Under the pieces are notes generated by a model. That model worked only from the letters and a program-made list of their open reading frames with translations. It was not told the origin of the DNA and made no database searches. From Microbacterium oryzae (lineage in GTDB: Bacteria > Actinomycetota > Actinomycetes > Actinomycetales > Microbacteriaceae), in assembly GCF_009735645.1 (NCBI RefSeq), contig NZ_CP032550.1:620001-684000 (forward strand): 64,000 nucleotides of DNA, given 5' to 3'. Made by a program: the position numbers and the translations under genes. This document shows positions 16,932 through 25,376 of the stretch, piece after piece (within the stretch, counting starts at the first letter, position 1; every line of letters begins with the position of its first letter).

Positions 16932-17813
16932 ATGTTCTTCCATCGACAGGAACTCCAGCACAAGGCCAAGCCCGACGCCCCCGACGCGGTCTACGCGCGC
17001 AAGCTCCAGGAGGTGCTCGGCGGTCAGTACGGAGAGATCACCGTCGCTCTGCAGTACCAGTTCCAGGGCTGGAACATGCACATGCCCGGCAAGTACCGCG
17101 ACCTCGTGTTCGGCATCGGCGCCGAGGAGATGGGGCACGTCGAGATGCTGGCGGTCATGATCGCCCAGCTCCTCGAGAAGTCCCCCCTCGGCATCACCGA
17201 CGAGGCCGTGCAGAAGGACCCGACGGTCGCGGCCGTCATCGGCGGCACCGACATCCAGCACGGCATCGTGGCGGGTGCCGGCGCACGCCCCGTCGACAGC
17301 ATGGGCAACCCGTGGTCGGGGTCGTACATCACGGCCAGCGGCAACCTCCTCGCCGACTTCACGGCCAACGCGAACGCGGAGATGCAGGGCCGCCTCCAGG
17401 TGGCGCGGCTCTATCACATGACGGACGACCACGGCGTGCGCGACCTGCTCGGGTTCCTCCTGGCTCGCGACACCATGCATCAGAACCAGTGGCTGGCCGC
17501 GGCCGAGGAGCTGAAGGCGGAGAAGATCGAGGAGCTGCCGGTGCCGAGCAACTTCCCGCTCTCGAAGGAGGAGCGCGACGTGTCGTACCAGTACCTCAAC
17601 TTCAGCGACGGTGCGGCCGCGAGCGAGGGCTCGTGGGCGTCGGGTCCGACGCCCGACGGGAAGGGCGAGTTCACGTATCACGACGGTCCCACGACGACGG
17701 CTCCGTACCCGGGCCCGACGCACCCCGATGCGCGCTTCTACGGCACGACGGAGGTGCCGAACCGGATCGAGAAGATCGCCGGCGCGGCGCAGGACATGTT
17801 CCACAAGGAGTAG
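16932..17813 (+). CDS. Manganese catalase
   Basis: 293-residue non-haem (dimanganese) catalase with a ferritin-like four-helix bundle. Metal-ligand motifs are visible: 'GGQYGEITVALQYQFQGWN' (Glu of helix A), 'GAEEMGHVEMLAVMI' (E-x2-H pair), 'ANANAEMQGRLQV' and 'ARDTMHQNQWLAA' (the second Glu/His set). The C-terminal 'PSNFPLSKEERDVSYQYLNFS' is the usual lid segment. It decomposes hydrogen peroxide in the cytoplasm and is typical of stress or dormancy regulons. AAAGG lies just upstream of the ATG. Divergent from the sigma factor gene. Confidence 0.93.
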   Translation: MFFHRQELQHKAKPDAPDAVYARKLQEVLGGQYGEITVALQYQFQGWNMHMPGKYRDLVFGIGAEEMGHVEMLAVMIAQLLEKSPLGITDEAVQKDPTVAAVIGGTDIQHGIVAGAGARPVDSMGNPWSGSYITASGNLLADFTANANAEMQGRLQVARLYHMTDDHGVRDLLGFLLARDTMHQNQWLAAAEELKAEKIEELPVPSNFPLSKEERDVSYQYLNFSDGAAASEGSWASGPTPDGKGEFTYHDGPTTTAPYPGPTHPDARFYGTTEVPNRIEKIAGAAQDMFHKE

Positions 17814-17820
17814 GACCGGG

Positions 17821-18501
17821 TCAGCCCGGCGAGGGCTCCGAGAAGGCGGCCACTTCGGCGATCACGCGCGGATGCGCGAGGACGCGGAAGTGGCCGCCCG
17901 TCTCGATCACGACGTTCCGCGCTCCGGGGAGCTCGCTGCCCTCCGGGATGTGCGGGTCGAAGCGCGCGTACACCGAGACGATCCGGCGGTTGACCTCCGT
18001 CTCCCGTGCAAGGGCGAGGATGGCGGCGTTGCGCGGGGAGAACGCGTGCAGGGTCGGGACGGCGAGGAATCTCGCGTAGCGCGAGCCGCCGAACGGCGTC
18101 GCGATCGCCACCATCCCGCGCACGCGCGACGCGGCCGCCGTCGCCGACATCATCCGCTTGCCGATGAGCCCGCCCTTGCTGTGCGCGACGAGGACGACAT
18201 CGTGCAGGTCGCGCTCCTCGAGAAGTCGCGCGACGATCTCCGCGCCCTCGCCGAACGGGCGGCGGTTGTGGCGCAGCGGCTCCACGACATGCACGGGATG
18301 ACCGCGATCGTGCAGCGCGACGACGAGCGGCGTGAGGAATCGCCATGACTCGTAGACGCCGGGGATGACGACGATCGGTGCGAGGCGCCCGTCCTGGAAG
18401 TCACGGGCGGAGCGGCGTCGCGTGGTGGCGCGCAGCTGCCCGAGCCCGGCGTAGGCGTAGTCGGCCGCCCACCACCCGGCCCGTCGCAGCAGCCCGCTCA
18501 C
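17821..18501 (-). CDS. Alpha/beta-hydrolase, lipase/PGAP1-like
   Basis: 226-residue alpha/beta-hydrolase. 'IVVIPGVYESWRFLTPLV' forms the oxyanion region and 'VVLVAHSKGGLIGKRMM' is a lipase-type nucleophile elbow (G/A-H-S-x-G). 'VYARFDPHIPEGSELPGARN' carries the likely Asp and 'GGHFRVLAHPRV' the catalytic His, a pattern seen in triacylglycerol lipase-like actinobacterial proteins. No signal peptide, so it acts in the cytoplasm or at the membrane. The GTG start at 18501 overlaps the upstream hydrolase stop by 4 nt, so the two are coupled. The substrate is unknown. Confidence 0.8.
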   Translation of the reverse strand: MSGLLRRAGWWAADYAYAGLGQLRATTRRRSARDFQDGRLAPIVVIPGVYESWRFLTPLVVALHDRGHPVHVVEPLRHNRRPFGEGAEIVARLLEERDLHDVVLVAHSKGGLIGKRMMSATAAASRVRGMVAIATPFGGSRYARFLAVPTLHAFSPRNAAILALARETEVNRRIVSVYARFDPHIPEGSELPGARNVVIETGGHFRVLAHPRVIAEVAAFSEPSPG

Positions 18502-19262
18502 GTGGCCGGCAGCCACGCGGTCTCCGTCGCGAGGAAGTCCTGCAGCGCGGAGGCGACCGCGCGCGGGGCGGTGTGCTGCACGAGGTGCGGATGGCCCGGC
18601 ATCTCCACGAGCCGCGCGCGCGGTGCGGCGTCGCGCAGGCGCCGGCACCACCGGAGCCCCGCGATCGGGTCGCGGCCGCCGCGCACGACGAGCAGCGGCC
18701 GCTCGAGCGCGCCTGCGCGCTCCTCCATCGGATAGGCCAGCATGTGCGGCAGCTGGCGCGCGTACCAGCGAGGTCCGCAGCGCGCGTAGTCCGTGAGCAC
18801 CATGAGGTCGGTCGCGGGTGTCTCGCGCAGGCAGTCCAGCCCGAGGGACATGCCCTGGCGCAGCGCGCTGCGGTGGCGGTCGTCGACGACGGGGCCGACC
18901 GCCACCACGTGCGAGACGAGGTCCGGGCGCTGCACGCCGAGCTCCACCGCCCACTGCGTGCCCATGGAATTGCCGACGACCACGACGGGCTGCTCGCCGA
19001 TGCCCGCCACCACCTCGCCCAGGAGGCTCGCCATCTCGTGCACATCGGGGGAGCGCTCGGGCTCCGGAAGATCGTCGAACCCCGGCATGTCGAGGGAGTG
19101 CACGGTGTGCTCCTCGGCCAGGACGTCGTGGAGCCGCGCGAAGGCGCGATGGGAGATCCCGATGCCGTGCACGAGCACGAACGCGCGCACGGCGCCGGGT
19201 CGGGAGGTCGTGTGGACGCGGAAGGTCATGTCGCGCACCTGCACGAGTCGCTCTGTCGCCAT
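18498..19262 (-). CDS. Alpha/beta-fold hydrolase
   Basis: 254-residue alpha/beta-hydrolase with 'AFVLVHGIGISHRAFARL' (HG oxyanion motif), nucleophile elbow 'VVVVGNSMGTQWAVEL' (GNSMG), and the late Asp and His in 'VVRGGRDPIAG' and 'GHPHLVQHTAP'. ATG 19262 is preferred to one 20 codons upstream because it starts directly before the first conserved strand. The gene overlaps the second hydrolase and diverges from the three-gene stress set at 19460. The substrate is unknown; esterase or C-C hydrolase activity is possible. Confidence 0.82.
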   Translation of the reverse strand: MATERLVQVRDMTFRVHTTSRPGAVRAFVLVHGIGISHRAFARLHDVLAEEHTVHSLDMPGFDDLPEPERSPDVHEMASLLGEVVAGIGEQPVVVVGNSMGTQWAVELGVQRPDLVSHVVAVGPVVDDRHRSALRQGMSLGLDCLRETPATDLMVLTDYARCGPRWYARQLPHMLAYPMEERAGALERPLLVVRGGRDPIAGLRWCRRLRDAAPRARLVEMPGHPHLVQHTAPRAVASALQDFLATETAWLPAT

Positions 19263-19459
19263 CCCCGCAGTCTTCCGGGTCGAGCGGGTCGCCGTCTCGG
19301 GCTTGACGCCGCGCGCGATCATCCGGAAGCGCCCTGAAGAAGACCGCGGACGCGTTCTGCCACAGAAGACCGTCGCACGTCAACCCACGCGCGGAACGTC
19401 GCGAGACCGTGTTGCATCGCAATCAGTCCATCCGAGCGGTAACGGAAAGGAAGTCACAC

Positions 19460-20272
19460 ATGTCTCAGATTCCCGGTCAGGTGCCGAGCGAGGCGGACAG
19501 CCGCCCCAACGGCGCGGTCGAGTCGGCCCGGCAGGAGGCCTCCGGTCTCAAGGACACGACCCAGGCGGAGGCCGGGCACGTTCTCGGCACCGCCAAGGAG
19601 GAGGCGTCGCACGTCGCACACGAGGCGAAGTCGCAGCTCAAGAGCGTGTACTCGCAGACCCAGAGCGAGCTGAAGGACCAGGCGGCGGGCCAGCAGCGCC
19701 GCGTGGCCGACGGCCTCCGCACGATCGGTCACGAGCTGCAGTCCCTCGCCGTGGGCGAGGCGCCGTCGAACCCCGGCATCGCGAGCGACCTGGTGCGGCA
19801 GGCGTCGACCCGCCTCACCGACGCATCGTCGTGGCTCGAGGATCGCGAGCCCGGCGACCTGCTGCACGAGGTGAAGAACTTCGCCCGCCGCAAGCCGGGC
19901 CTGTTCATCGCCGGCGCGCTGGTGGCTGGCCTCGCCGCCGGCCGTCTCACCCGCGCTCTCGCCGAGAGCGCGCACGACGAGAGCGACGCGTCGGGCGTCG
20001 CGGGTGCGGGCGCAGCGCCCCGTCCCGTCACGACCCCGCCCGTTCCGCCCGTGACGACCACGCCGGCCTCGACGCCGCCGGTGGTCCCGGGCGGCACCGT
20101 GGGCGGCGCGGGCACGATCGGCGGCACGGCTCCCGTCGTCGGCAGCTCCGCCACCGGCGCCCCCGTGACCCCGCCGGTGCTCCCGCCGACGCGCAACGAG
20201 GGCACGCCCGTCTACGACCGGTCCCGTGCGCAGAACCTCACGGGCGATGAGGGGAGTCAGCATGGAATCTGA
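19460..20272 (+). CDS. Stress-associated membrane protein with amphipathic repeat region
   Basis: 270 residues. Residues 20-110 are an Ala/Glu/Lys-rich amphipathic helix region resembling LEA/apolipoprotein-like and 'nutrient deprivation-induced' proteins. A single membrane segment (GLFIAGALVAGLAAGRL) lies near residue 155, followed by a Pro/Thr/Gly-rich tail, probably extracytoplasmic. The Shine-Dalgarno aaaggaag precedes the ATG. It overlaps the DUF1469-like gene by 11 nt, and that one overlaps the DUF3618-like gene by 4 nt, forming a three-gene operon often seen with manganese catalase in soil bacteria. Molecular function is unknown. Confidence 0.75.
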   Translation: MSQIPGQVPSEADSRPNGAVESARQEASGLKDTTQAEAGHVLGTAKEEASHVAHEAKSQLKSVYSQTQSELKDQAAGQQRRVADGLRTIGHELQSLAVGEAPSNPGIASDLVRQASTRLTDASSWLEDREPGDLLHEVKNFARRKPGLFIAGALVAGLAAGRLTRALAESAHDESDASGVAGAGAAPRPVTTPPVPPVTTTPASTPPVVPGGTVGGAGTIGGTAPVVGSSATGAPVTPPVLPPTRNEGTPVYDRSRAQNLTGDEGSQHGI

Positions 20273-20678
20273 GCACACCCCGTCCGAGGAGAAGGCCGCG
20301 GCCACCTCGCTCGGCGATCTTCTGTCGGAGGTGACCAGCGACATCTCGCTGCTCATCCGGCAGGAGCTCGAACTCGCCAAGGCGGAGCTGCGCCAGTCGG
20401 CCACCCGCGCCGGCAAGGGTGCGGGGATGATGGGCGGCGCCGCGTACGCCGGCCTCATGGCGGTGTTCTTCCTGTCCGTGGCGCTCTGGTGGGCGATCGG
20501 GCTCCTCACGGGGCTCGGATGGTCGGCCGTCATCGTCGCCGTGATCTGGGGCATCATCGCCGCCGTCCTGTTCGCCAAGGGCCGCAAGGACATCAAGACC
20601 GTGAAGGGCGCTCCGCAGACCGTGGAGTCGCTGAAGAAGATCCCCGACGCTCTGAAGAGAAATGAGGAGAACCGATGA
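20262..20678 (+). CDS. Holin-X / DUF1469-type membrane protein
   Basis: 138-residue protein of the putative actinobacterial holin-X (DUF1469) family: 'LLSEVTSDISLLIRQELELAKAEL' (split: SDISLLIRQELELAKAEL) is the hallmark amphipathic helix, followed by two membrane helices around residues 60-80 and 85-105. Despite the 'holin' label, chromosomal members are not phage genes but membrane-shaping proteins of unknown role. The ATG at 20262 lies inside the upstream gene, 9 nt after a ggggag site. Confidence 0.85.
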   Translation: MESEHTPSEEKAAATSLGDLLSEVTSDISLLIRQELELAKAELRQSATRAGKGAGMMGGAAYAGLMAVFFLSVALWWAIGLLTGLGWSAVIVAVIWGIIAAVLFAKGRKDIKTVKGAPQTVESLKKIPDALKRNEENR

Positions 20679-21283
20679 CTGATTCACCTGAGGCCATCCG
20701 CGCCGACATCGAGCGCACCCGCCGCGAGCTCGGCCGCGACGCCGACGCCCTCGTCGACAAGGTCACGCCCTCGAAGATCATGGACCGGCAGACCAGCAAG
20801 CTCAAGGGCGCGTTCGGCTCCGTCCGCGAGCGCGTCATGGGCGCGGTCGACGACGCCGGCTCGAGCGTGCACCGCGCGGGCTCGAACGTCGGCGGCTCGG
20901 TCTCCGACTCCGTCTCGGGCGCCGGCTCCGCCGTCTCCGACGCCACGCACCGCGTGGCCGCCAAGGCCGAGGGCAACCCGATGGCCGTGGGCCTCATCGC
21001 CTTCGGAGCGGGTCTGCTCATCTCCTCGCTCATCCCCGCCTCCGAGAAGGAGAAGCGGATGGCGGAGGACGTGAAGGAGCAGGCGCAGCCGCTGCTGGAC
21101 GAGGCGAAGAGCGTCGCCCAGGAGGTCGGCGCCAACCTCAAGGAGCCCGCGCAGGAGGCAGCCGCATCCGTGAAGGACGCTGCGACCGACGCCGCCGGCA
21201 CCGTGCGCTCCGAGGCCCAGTCGTCGGCGGAGAACGTCACCGACCGGGCCAAGGAGGCTCGCGAGAACGTGCAGGGCAGCTGA
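20675..21283 (+). CDS. DUF3618-type membrane protein
   Basis: 202 residues. The start 'SPEAIRADIERTRRELGRDADAL' (DIERTRRELGRD core) is the DUF3618 signature. A membrane segment with glycines (MAVGLIAFGAGLLISSLIP) follows near residue 110, and the C-terminal third is an Ala/Lys/Glu-rich coiled, LEA-like helix. It overlaps the DUF1469-like gene by 4 nt and ends before a perfect terminator hairpin. Probably acts with the two upstream proteins in membrane protection under stress; that role is inferred from context. Confidence 0.85.
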   Translation: MTDSPEAIRADIERTRRELGRDADALVDKVTPSKIMDRQTSKLKGAFGSVRERVMGAVDDAGSSVHRAGSNVGGSVSDSVSGAGSAVSDATHRVAAKAEGNPMAVGLIAFGAGLLISSLIPASEKEKRMAEDVKEQAQPLLDEAKSVAQEVGANLKEPAQEAAASVKDAATDAAGTVRSEAQSSAENVTDRAKEARENVQGS

Positions 21284-21299
21284 CCCGCACGCGCACATC

Positions 21300-21330
21300 G
21301 ATGGGCGGGACCCGACGGGTCCCGCCCATC
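21300..21330. terminator. Bidirectional intrinsic terminator hairpin
   Basis: Perfect 14-bp stem gatgggcgggaccc with its complement and a 3-nt loop, between the convergent DUF3618-like gene (stop 21283) and the hypothetical gene ending at 21344. Confidence 0.85.
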
Positions 21331-21343
21331 GGGCTGTCCGGCG

Positions 21344-21973
21344 TCAGCCGATGCCGAGGATGAGGCCGACCAGGCTCCAGGCGCCGTAGGCCGCGAGCGA
21401 GGCCCCGCCCACGACCGCGGCGCCCACGGCGCCGCCGCCGACGATGAGGCCGGTGCGCAGCCGCGAGCGCGGCGCCCGTCCGCGCTGCGCGACGAGGTCG
21501 GCATTCCGCTCGACCGTCGCCGCGGTGCGCGTGCTGCGCAGCTCGACGGCCGCCAGCGGCGAACCCGTCCACTTCTCCACGCCCCAGGCGAGACCGCGGG
21601 TCGTCTGCACCCTGAGGTTCGTGCCCCAGCCCGCTGCCGGGTCGATCGGGCGCGCGCGCAGCCGCTCGGCCGACGCCCGCACCCGCTCGACGTCGCGGAG
21701 GCCGGCCTCGGCGAGCACCGCGGCCATCCCATGCAGGCGCTTGCGTGCGCGCTTGCGGAGGGTCGTGTCCGCCGCGCGCACCTCGAGACGGTGCATGGCC
21801 GTGCGCACGTCGTCGAGCACGCGGTGCGCCTCTGCGACGTAGCGGGCCGCCTGGCGGTCGGGTCCGAGCGCGAGGAAGGCGCCCTCCTCGGCGAGAGAGT
21901 CGACCGCCTGGTCGAACGCGAACACCGGGCTGCCCGAGGGCAGCGCCCGGTTCTGGTGATGCTGCTGCGTCAT
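21344..21973 (-). CDS. Hypothetical protein with C-terminal membrane anchor
   Basis: 209-residue protein, largely basic and helical, with one glycine/alanine-rich membrane helix at the extreme C-terminus (IVGGGAVGAAVVGGASLAAY). The ATG at 21973 follows aaggcgga. No catalytic motif is seen. Its location next to the stress operon and a convergent terminator suggests an independently transcribed gene. I do not recognise the family. Confidence 0.6.
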   Translation of the reverse strand: MTQQHHQNRALPSGSPVFAFDQAVDSLAEEGAFLALGPDRQAARYVAEAHRVLDDVRTAMHRLEVRAADTTLRKRARKRLHGMAAVLAEAGLRDVERVRASAERLRARPIDPAAGWGTNLRVQTTRGLAWGVEKWTGSPLAAVELRSTRTAATVERNADLVAQRGRAPRSRLRTGLIVGGGAVGAAVVGGASLAAYGAWSLVGLILGIG

Positions 21974-22140
21974 GCCATCCGCCTTCCGCCGCGTGATGTC
22001 CCGTGCTCCAGCTTACGAGCGGACGGACGATCTGTCCCGTGCTCGCGTTACCCGAGGCGCGCGCATGCCGCAACCCCTTCACTCCCCGGCACAGCCCCCG
22101 CACGATGGAGATCCACGCAATCGATCGGAAAGGACACCTC

Positions 22141-22593
22141 ATGGCTCGCATCACAGAGAGCATCGATGTCGACGTCGACGTGACCACGGCGTATGACCAG
22201 TGGACGCAGTTCGAGACGTTCCCGCAGTTCCTCAGCTTCGTCGAGTCGATCCGCCAGATCGACGACGAGACCACCGCCTGGAAGGTCAACATCGGGGGCG
22301 TCGCCCGCGAGTTCACGGCGAAGATCACCGAGCAGCACCCCGACGAGCGCGTCGCGTGGAACAGCATCTCGGGTGACGCCGACCACGCCGGCGTCGTGAC
22401 GTTCCACCGCCTGTCGGACACGAGCTGCCGCGTGACGGTGCAGCTCGACTGGGAGCCCACCAGCCTCACCGAGAACGTGGGAGCGGCCCTCGGCTTCGAC
22501 GACCGCGCTGTGAAGAAGGACCTCGCGCACTTCAAGGAGTTCATCGAGTCCCGCGGCGCCGAGACCGGCGCCTGGCGCGGCGACATCTCCTGA
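22141..22593 (+). CDS. SRPBCC-family (polyketide cyclase/START-like) protein
   Basis: 150-residue SRPBCC fold protein: 'ITESIDVDVDVTTAYDQWTQFETFPQF' (core DVDVDVTTAYDQWTQFETFP) is the usual N-terminal strand-helix, with 'ERVAWNSISGDADHAGVVTF' and 'RVTVQLDWEP' as central strands and a long C-terminal helix with DLAHFKEFIE. Such proteins bind hydrophobic ligands; members with this N-terminus are frequent beside stress proteins. Shine-Dalgarno ggaaagga lies 7 nt upstream. The ligand is unknown. Confidence 0.85.
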   Translation: MARITESIDVDVDVTTAYDQWTQFETFPQFLSFVESIRQIDDETTAWKVNIGGVAREFTAKITEQHPDERVAWNSISGDADHAGVVTFHRLSDTSCRVTVQLDWEPTSLTENVGAALGFDDRAVKKDLAHFKEFIESRGAETGAWRGDIS

Positions 22594-22609
22594 CCCCGGG
22601 GAGGGGCGG

Positions 22610-23980
22610 ATGGCCGACGCGGTCGGAGAGCGCCTGACAGCGCAGCAGCGACTCGTCGTCGTGATCGCGATCCTCGCGTCGTTCGTGAGCTTCCTCGACG
22701 GCAGCGTCGTCAACGTCGCGCTCCCGGCGATCAGCCGGGAGCTCGGCGGCGGCCTCACGACGCAGCAGTGGGTGGTGGACGCCTATCTCGTCACCCTCAG
22801 CGCGCTGATGCTCCTGGCCGGGTCGGTGTCCGACGCGTTCGGCCGCATCCTCGTGATGCGGTGGGGGCTCGTCGGCTTCGGCGTCTCCTCGCTCGTCATC
22901 GCGGCGGCCCCCGATCCCGCCCTGCTCGTCGCCGCGCGCGCCGTGCAGGGCGCGGCGGGGGCCTTCCTCGTGCCGAGCTCCCTCGCCCTCATCACCACGG
23001 CCATCCGCCCGCCCCTGCAGGCGAGGGCGATCGGCGTCTGGACCGCGTGGACCACCGCGGCGATGATCGCCGGTCCGCTGCTCGGCGGGCTGTTCGTCGA
23101 TCTGCTGTCGTGGCGTCTGGTCTTCCTCATCAACGTCCTGCCGATCGGCGCGACGCTGTGGCTGCTCACGCGCCTCGAGGCCCGCGATGTGCGCAGACCG
23201 GGAGTGCGGGTGGACCTCGTCGGCGGTGCGCTCTGCGCGCTCGGGCTCGGTGCGGGCGTGTTCGCGCTCATCGAGCAGCCGCGGCTCGGATGGTCGTCTC
23301 CCGCCATCGCCGTGCCGCTCGTCGTCGGCGCGGTGCTCTTCGCGGCGTTCCTCTTCCGCCAGCGCCGGGTGCGGGATCCGATCCTGCCGCTGGAGCTCTT
23401 CGCCGTGCGGAACTTCTCCGCGGGCAACATCGCGACGCTGTTCATCTACGCCGCGCTCGCTCTCAACGGCTTCGTCGTCGGCGTCTACCTGCAGCAGGGC
23501 GCGGGGCTGCCGGCCACGCTCGCCGGGCTCGCGAGCCTGCCCGTGACGATCCTGATGATCCTGCTCAGCGCCAGGGCGGGAACGCTCGCCGGACGCTGGG
23601 GGACCCGCGGCTTCATGACGGCGGGCCCGCTGGTCATGGCCGTCGGCGCCGCCCTGCTCCTGACCGTGAGGGACGACTTCGACTACGTCGGGCAGGTGCT
23701 GCCGTCGATGGTGGTGCTGGGCACAGGACTCGCGCTGACCGTCTCGCCGCTCACCGCGACCGTGCTCGGCTCCATCGACTCGGAGCGGTCGGGCATCGCG
23801 TCGGCCGTGAACAACGCGGTCTCGCGGGTGGCGGGCCTCATCGTCATCGCGCTGCTGGCGACGATCGTCGGCGGGCGCCTCGACCTCGCGGGATTCCATT
23901 CCGCGGCCGTGGTGACCGCGGTGCTGTTCGCCGCCGGCGGCGTCGCGTCCTGGCTGGGAGTCCGCGACGCGCCGGCGTGA
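22610..23980 (+). CDS. MFS transporter, DHA2-type multidrug exporter
   Basis: 456-residue major facilitator with about 14 predicted membrane helices, as in the DHA2 drug:proton antiporter family. 'SFLDGSVVNVALPAISREL' (helix 1 motif D1), 'WVVDAYLVTLSALMLLAGS', 'DAFGRILVMRWG' (motif A) and 'AAMIAGPLLGGLFVD' (motif C, G-P-x-x-G-G) identify it. It starts 16 nt after the SRPBCC gene on the same strand, with ggggagggg upstream. Likely exports hydrophobic compounds; the substrate is unknown. Confidence 0.88.
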   Translation: MADAVGERLTAQQRLVVVIAILASFVSFLDGSVVNVALPAISRELGGGLTTQQWVVDAYLVTLSALMLLAGSVSDAFGRILVMRWGLVGFGVSSLVIAAAPDPALLVAARAVQGAAGAFLVPSSLALITTAIRPPLQARAIGVWTAWTTAAMIAGPLLGGLFVDLLSWRLVFLINVLPIGATLWLLTRLEARDVRRPGVRVDLVGGALCALGLGAGVFALIEQPRLGWSSPAIAVPLVVGAVLFAAFLFRQRRVRDPILPLELFAVRNFSAGNIATLFIYAALALNGFVVGVYLQQGAGLPATLAGLASLPVTILMILLSARAGTLAGRWGTRGFMTAGPLVMAVGAALLLTVRDDFDYVGQVLPSMVVLGTGLALTVSPLTATVLGSIDSERSGIASAVNNAVSRVAGLIVIALLATIVGGRLDLAGFHSAAVVTAVLFAAGGVASWLGVRDAPA

Positions 23981-23983
23981 GGG

Positions 23984-24304
23984 TCAGACGGCTCGGGGCG
24001 CGTTGTTGATGTGCTCCTCGATGAGCTGGATGCCGCCGAGGGCGTTCGCGGAGACGGCGAGCTCCTCGACCCACTCGCGGTTGAGCGGTGGCGCCTGCGG
24101 CTCGTCGAACTCGAATCGCAGCGGGATGGCCGGGTGCACCCAGATGGTGCTGCGGCCGTTGTCCTCCTCTTCCGGATGGCGCCAGGAGACCGAGAAGCTC
24201 TCGTCACGGCGCAACTTGCTGATGATGACGACCTTGAGGTGCGCGAGCGCACGATCGTCGATGTGGATGGCGGAGGCATTCGCGCCGTAGTAGAGCACTC
24301 CCAT
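23984..24304 (-). CDS. Small conserved Microbacteriaceae protein (DUF7882-like)
   Basis: 106-residue protein beginning 'MGVLYYGANASAIHIDDR', a pattern I associate with a small actinobacterial family sometimes mislabelled as ATP-dependent DNA ligase. 'HLKVVIISKLRRDESFSVSW' and 'STIWVHPAIPLRFEF' follow. The function is unknown. A TAGCGT box ends 7 nt before the ATG, indicating a leaderless mRNA. Convergent with the MFS gene (3-nt gap) and divergent from the PucR-type regulator gene. Confidence 0.7.
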   Translation of the reverse strand: MGVLYYGANASAIHIDDRALAHLKVVIISKLRRDESFSVSWRHPEEEDNGRSTIWVHPAIPLRFEFDEPQAPPLNREWVEELAVSANALGGIQLIEEHINNAPRAV

Positions 24305-24375
24305 GCGCACAACGCTAGACGGCGGGGATGTGCGGACCCCGCGGGCGGCTCCTTCGGCCGTGACGGAACAGGCGG

Positions 24376-24399
24376 CTTTTCCGACGAACGTCGGAAAAG
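24376..24399. promoter_or_regulatory. Inverted-repeat operator candidate
   Basis: Perfect 10-bp inverted repeat cttttccgac / gtcggaaaag with a 4-nt centre. The A/T-rich outer arms stand out against the GC-rich surroundings. It lies between the divergent DUF7882-like gene (start 24304) and the PucR-type gene (start 24528), so a regulatory site is more likely than a terminator. The binding protein is unknown; autoregulation by the adjacent regulator is possible. Confidence 0.5.
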
Positions 24400-24527
24400 A
24401 GGCAGGACGCGCCGCGATGTCGCCGGGTGGGTGTGCGAAGAGCACCCTCGGCGCCCCCGGGACGTTCTACCTTCTTCATTGGATGGAGGCGCCGTTCGTG
24501 GTGCGCGGCGCGAGTGTGGAGCAGGAC

Positions 24528-25376
24528 ATGTCGGAGACGAGTGCGGTGCCCGGCGCGCAGCGGCCATGGCAGGACGACGATCTCGCGGGGCGGCCGGAGC
24601 CGGCCCTCGATGAGGCGCAGGCACCGGCCGGAGGACGGCTCTCCGTCTTCCGCCGCCTGCTCGACGCGGAACGCGCCGTCCGCGTGCGTGCGCTCGCCCA
24701 GGCGCGTGAGCGCCGGTGGCTCGACGCCGACTCCGCGCTGCTGGTGGCCCTCATCGATTCGGCGTCGTCCGACGATGACCTGCGACGACTGGCGGTGGCG
24801 CTGCAGGCGGACGGGCGCGGGGCCACCTGGCACATCGGCGACGCCTTCGGGCTGCCCGTGATCGTCACCTCGTGCTCGCGCGTTCCCGAGCCCGCTCGGC
24901 AGGCGCTGGAGCGCGAGGTGCGCCGCCTCGGCCATCCGCAGGCGCGTCTGCACGACGCGACGCTGCAGCCCGACGAGGACGACCTGCTTCCCGCCCTGCG
25001 GGAAGCTCTGCAGGCGCGCGCGGCGACAGACGACGGCCTGTCGCTGCCGGCGGGGGTGCGGCTGCTCCTCGAGGACGTGGAGGTGCCCATCGACCTGCTG
25101 CGCCGCGCCTCTCCCGGCGCTTTCGCCCTGTGGCGGTCGGACGACGACGCCCAGCTCGCGACCGTCGAGGCGTATCTCGACGCGGGCGGCCGGGTCTCCG
25201 AGGCGTGCCGCCGACTGCACATCCACCGCACGACGCTCTACTACCGGCTGGAGAACCTTCCCGAACTCGTCCGCGACGAGCTCGCCGACGGGCTGCGTCG
25301 CAGCGTGATGCACGTGGTGCTGATGACGCTCCGCTCCCGCGCGGCGGGAGAGGACGCCGCCCTCACGGGTGGATGA
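24528..25376 (+). CDS. PucR-type C-terminal helix-turn-helix protein
   Basis: 282 residues. The last 60 residues match the PucR C-terminal HTH: 'TVEAYLDAGGRVSEACRRLH' followed by 'IHRTTLYYRLENL', the recognition helix. The middle part (GATWHIGDAFGLPVIVTSCS) may be a degenerate sensory domain. ATG 24528 is chosen because GGAG lies 7 nt upstream; an in-frame ATG at 24483 is an alternative. Convergent with the XRE gene, whose 3' end it overlaps by 14 nt. An inverted repeat lies about 130 nt upstream of the start. The target genes are unknown. Confidence 0.75.
   Translation: MSETSAVPGAQRPWQDDDLAGRPEPALDEAQAPAGGRLSVFRRLLDAERAVRVRALAQARERRWLDADSALLVALIDSASSDDDLRRLAVALQADGRGATWHIGDAFGLPVIVTSCSRVPEPARQALEREVRRLGHPQARLHDATLQPDEDDLLPALREALQARAATDDGLSLPAGVRLLLEDVEVPIDLLRRASPGAFALWRSDDDAQLATVEAYLDAGGRVSEACRRLHIHRTTLYYRLENLPELVRDELADGLRRSVMHVVLMTLRSRAAGEDAALTGG

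Noticed and set aside
20262..20678. Holin-like gene as evidence of a prophage
   Set aside because: DUF1469 proteins are chromosomal membrane proteins; no phage structural, integrase or lysis genes are nearby.
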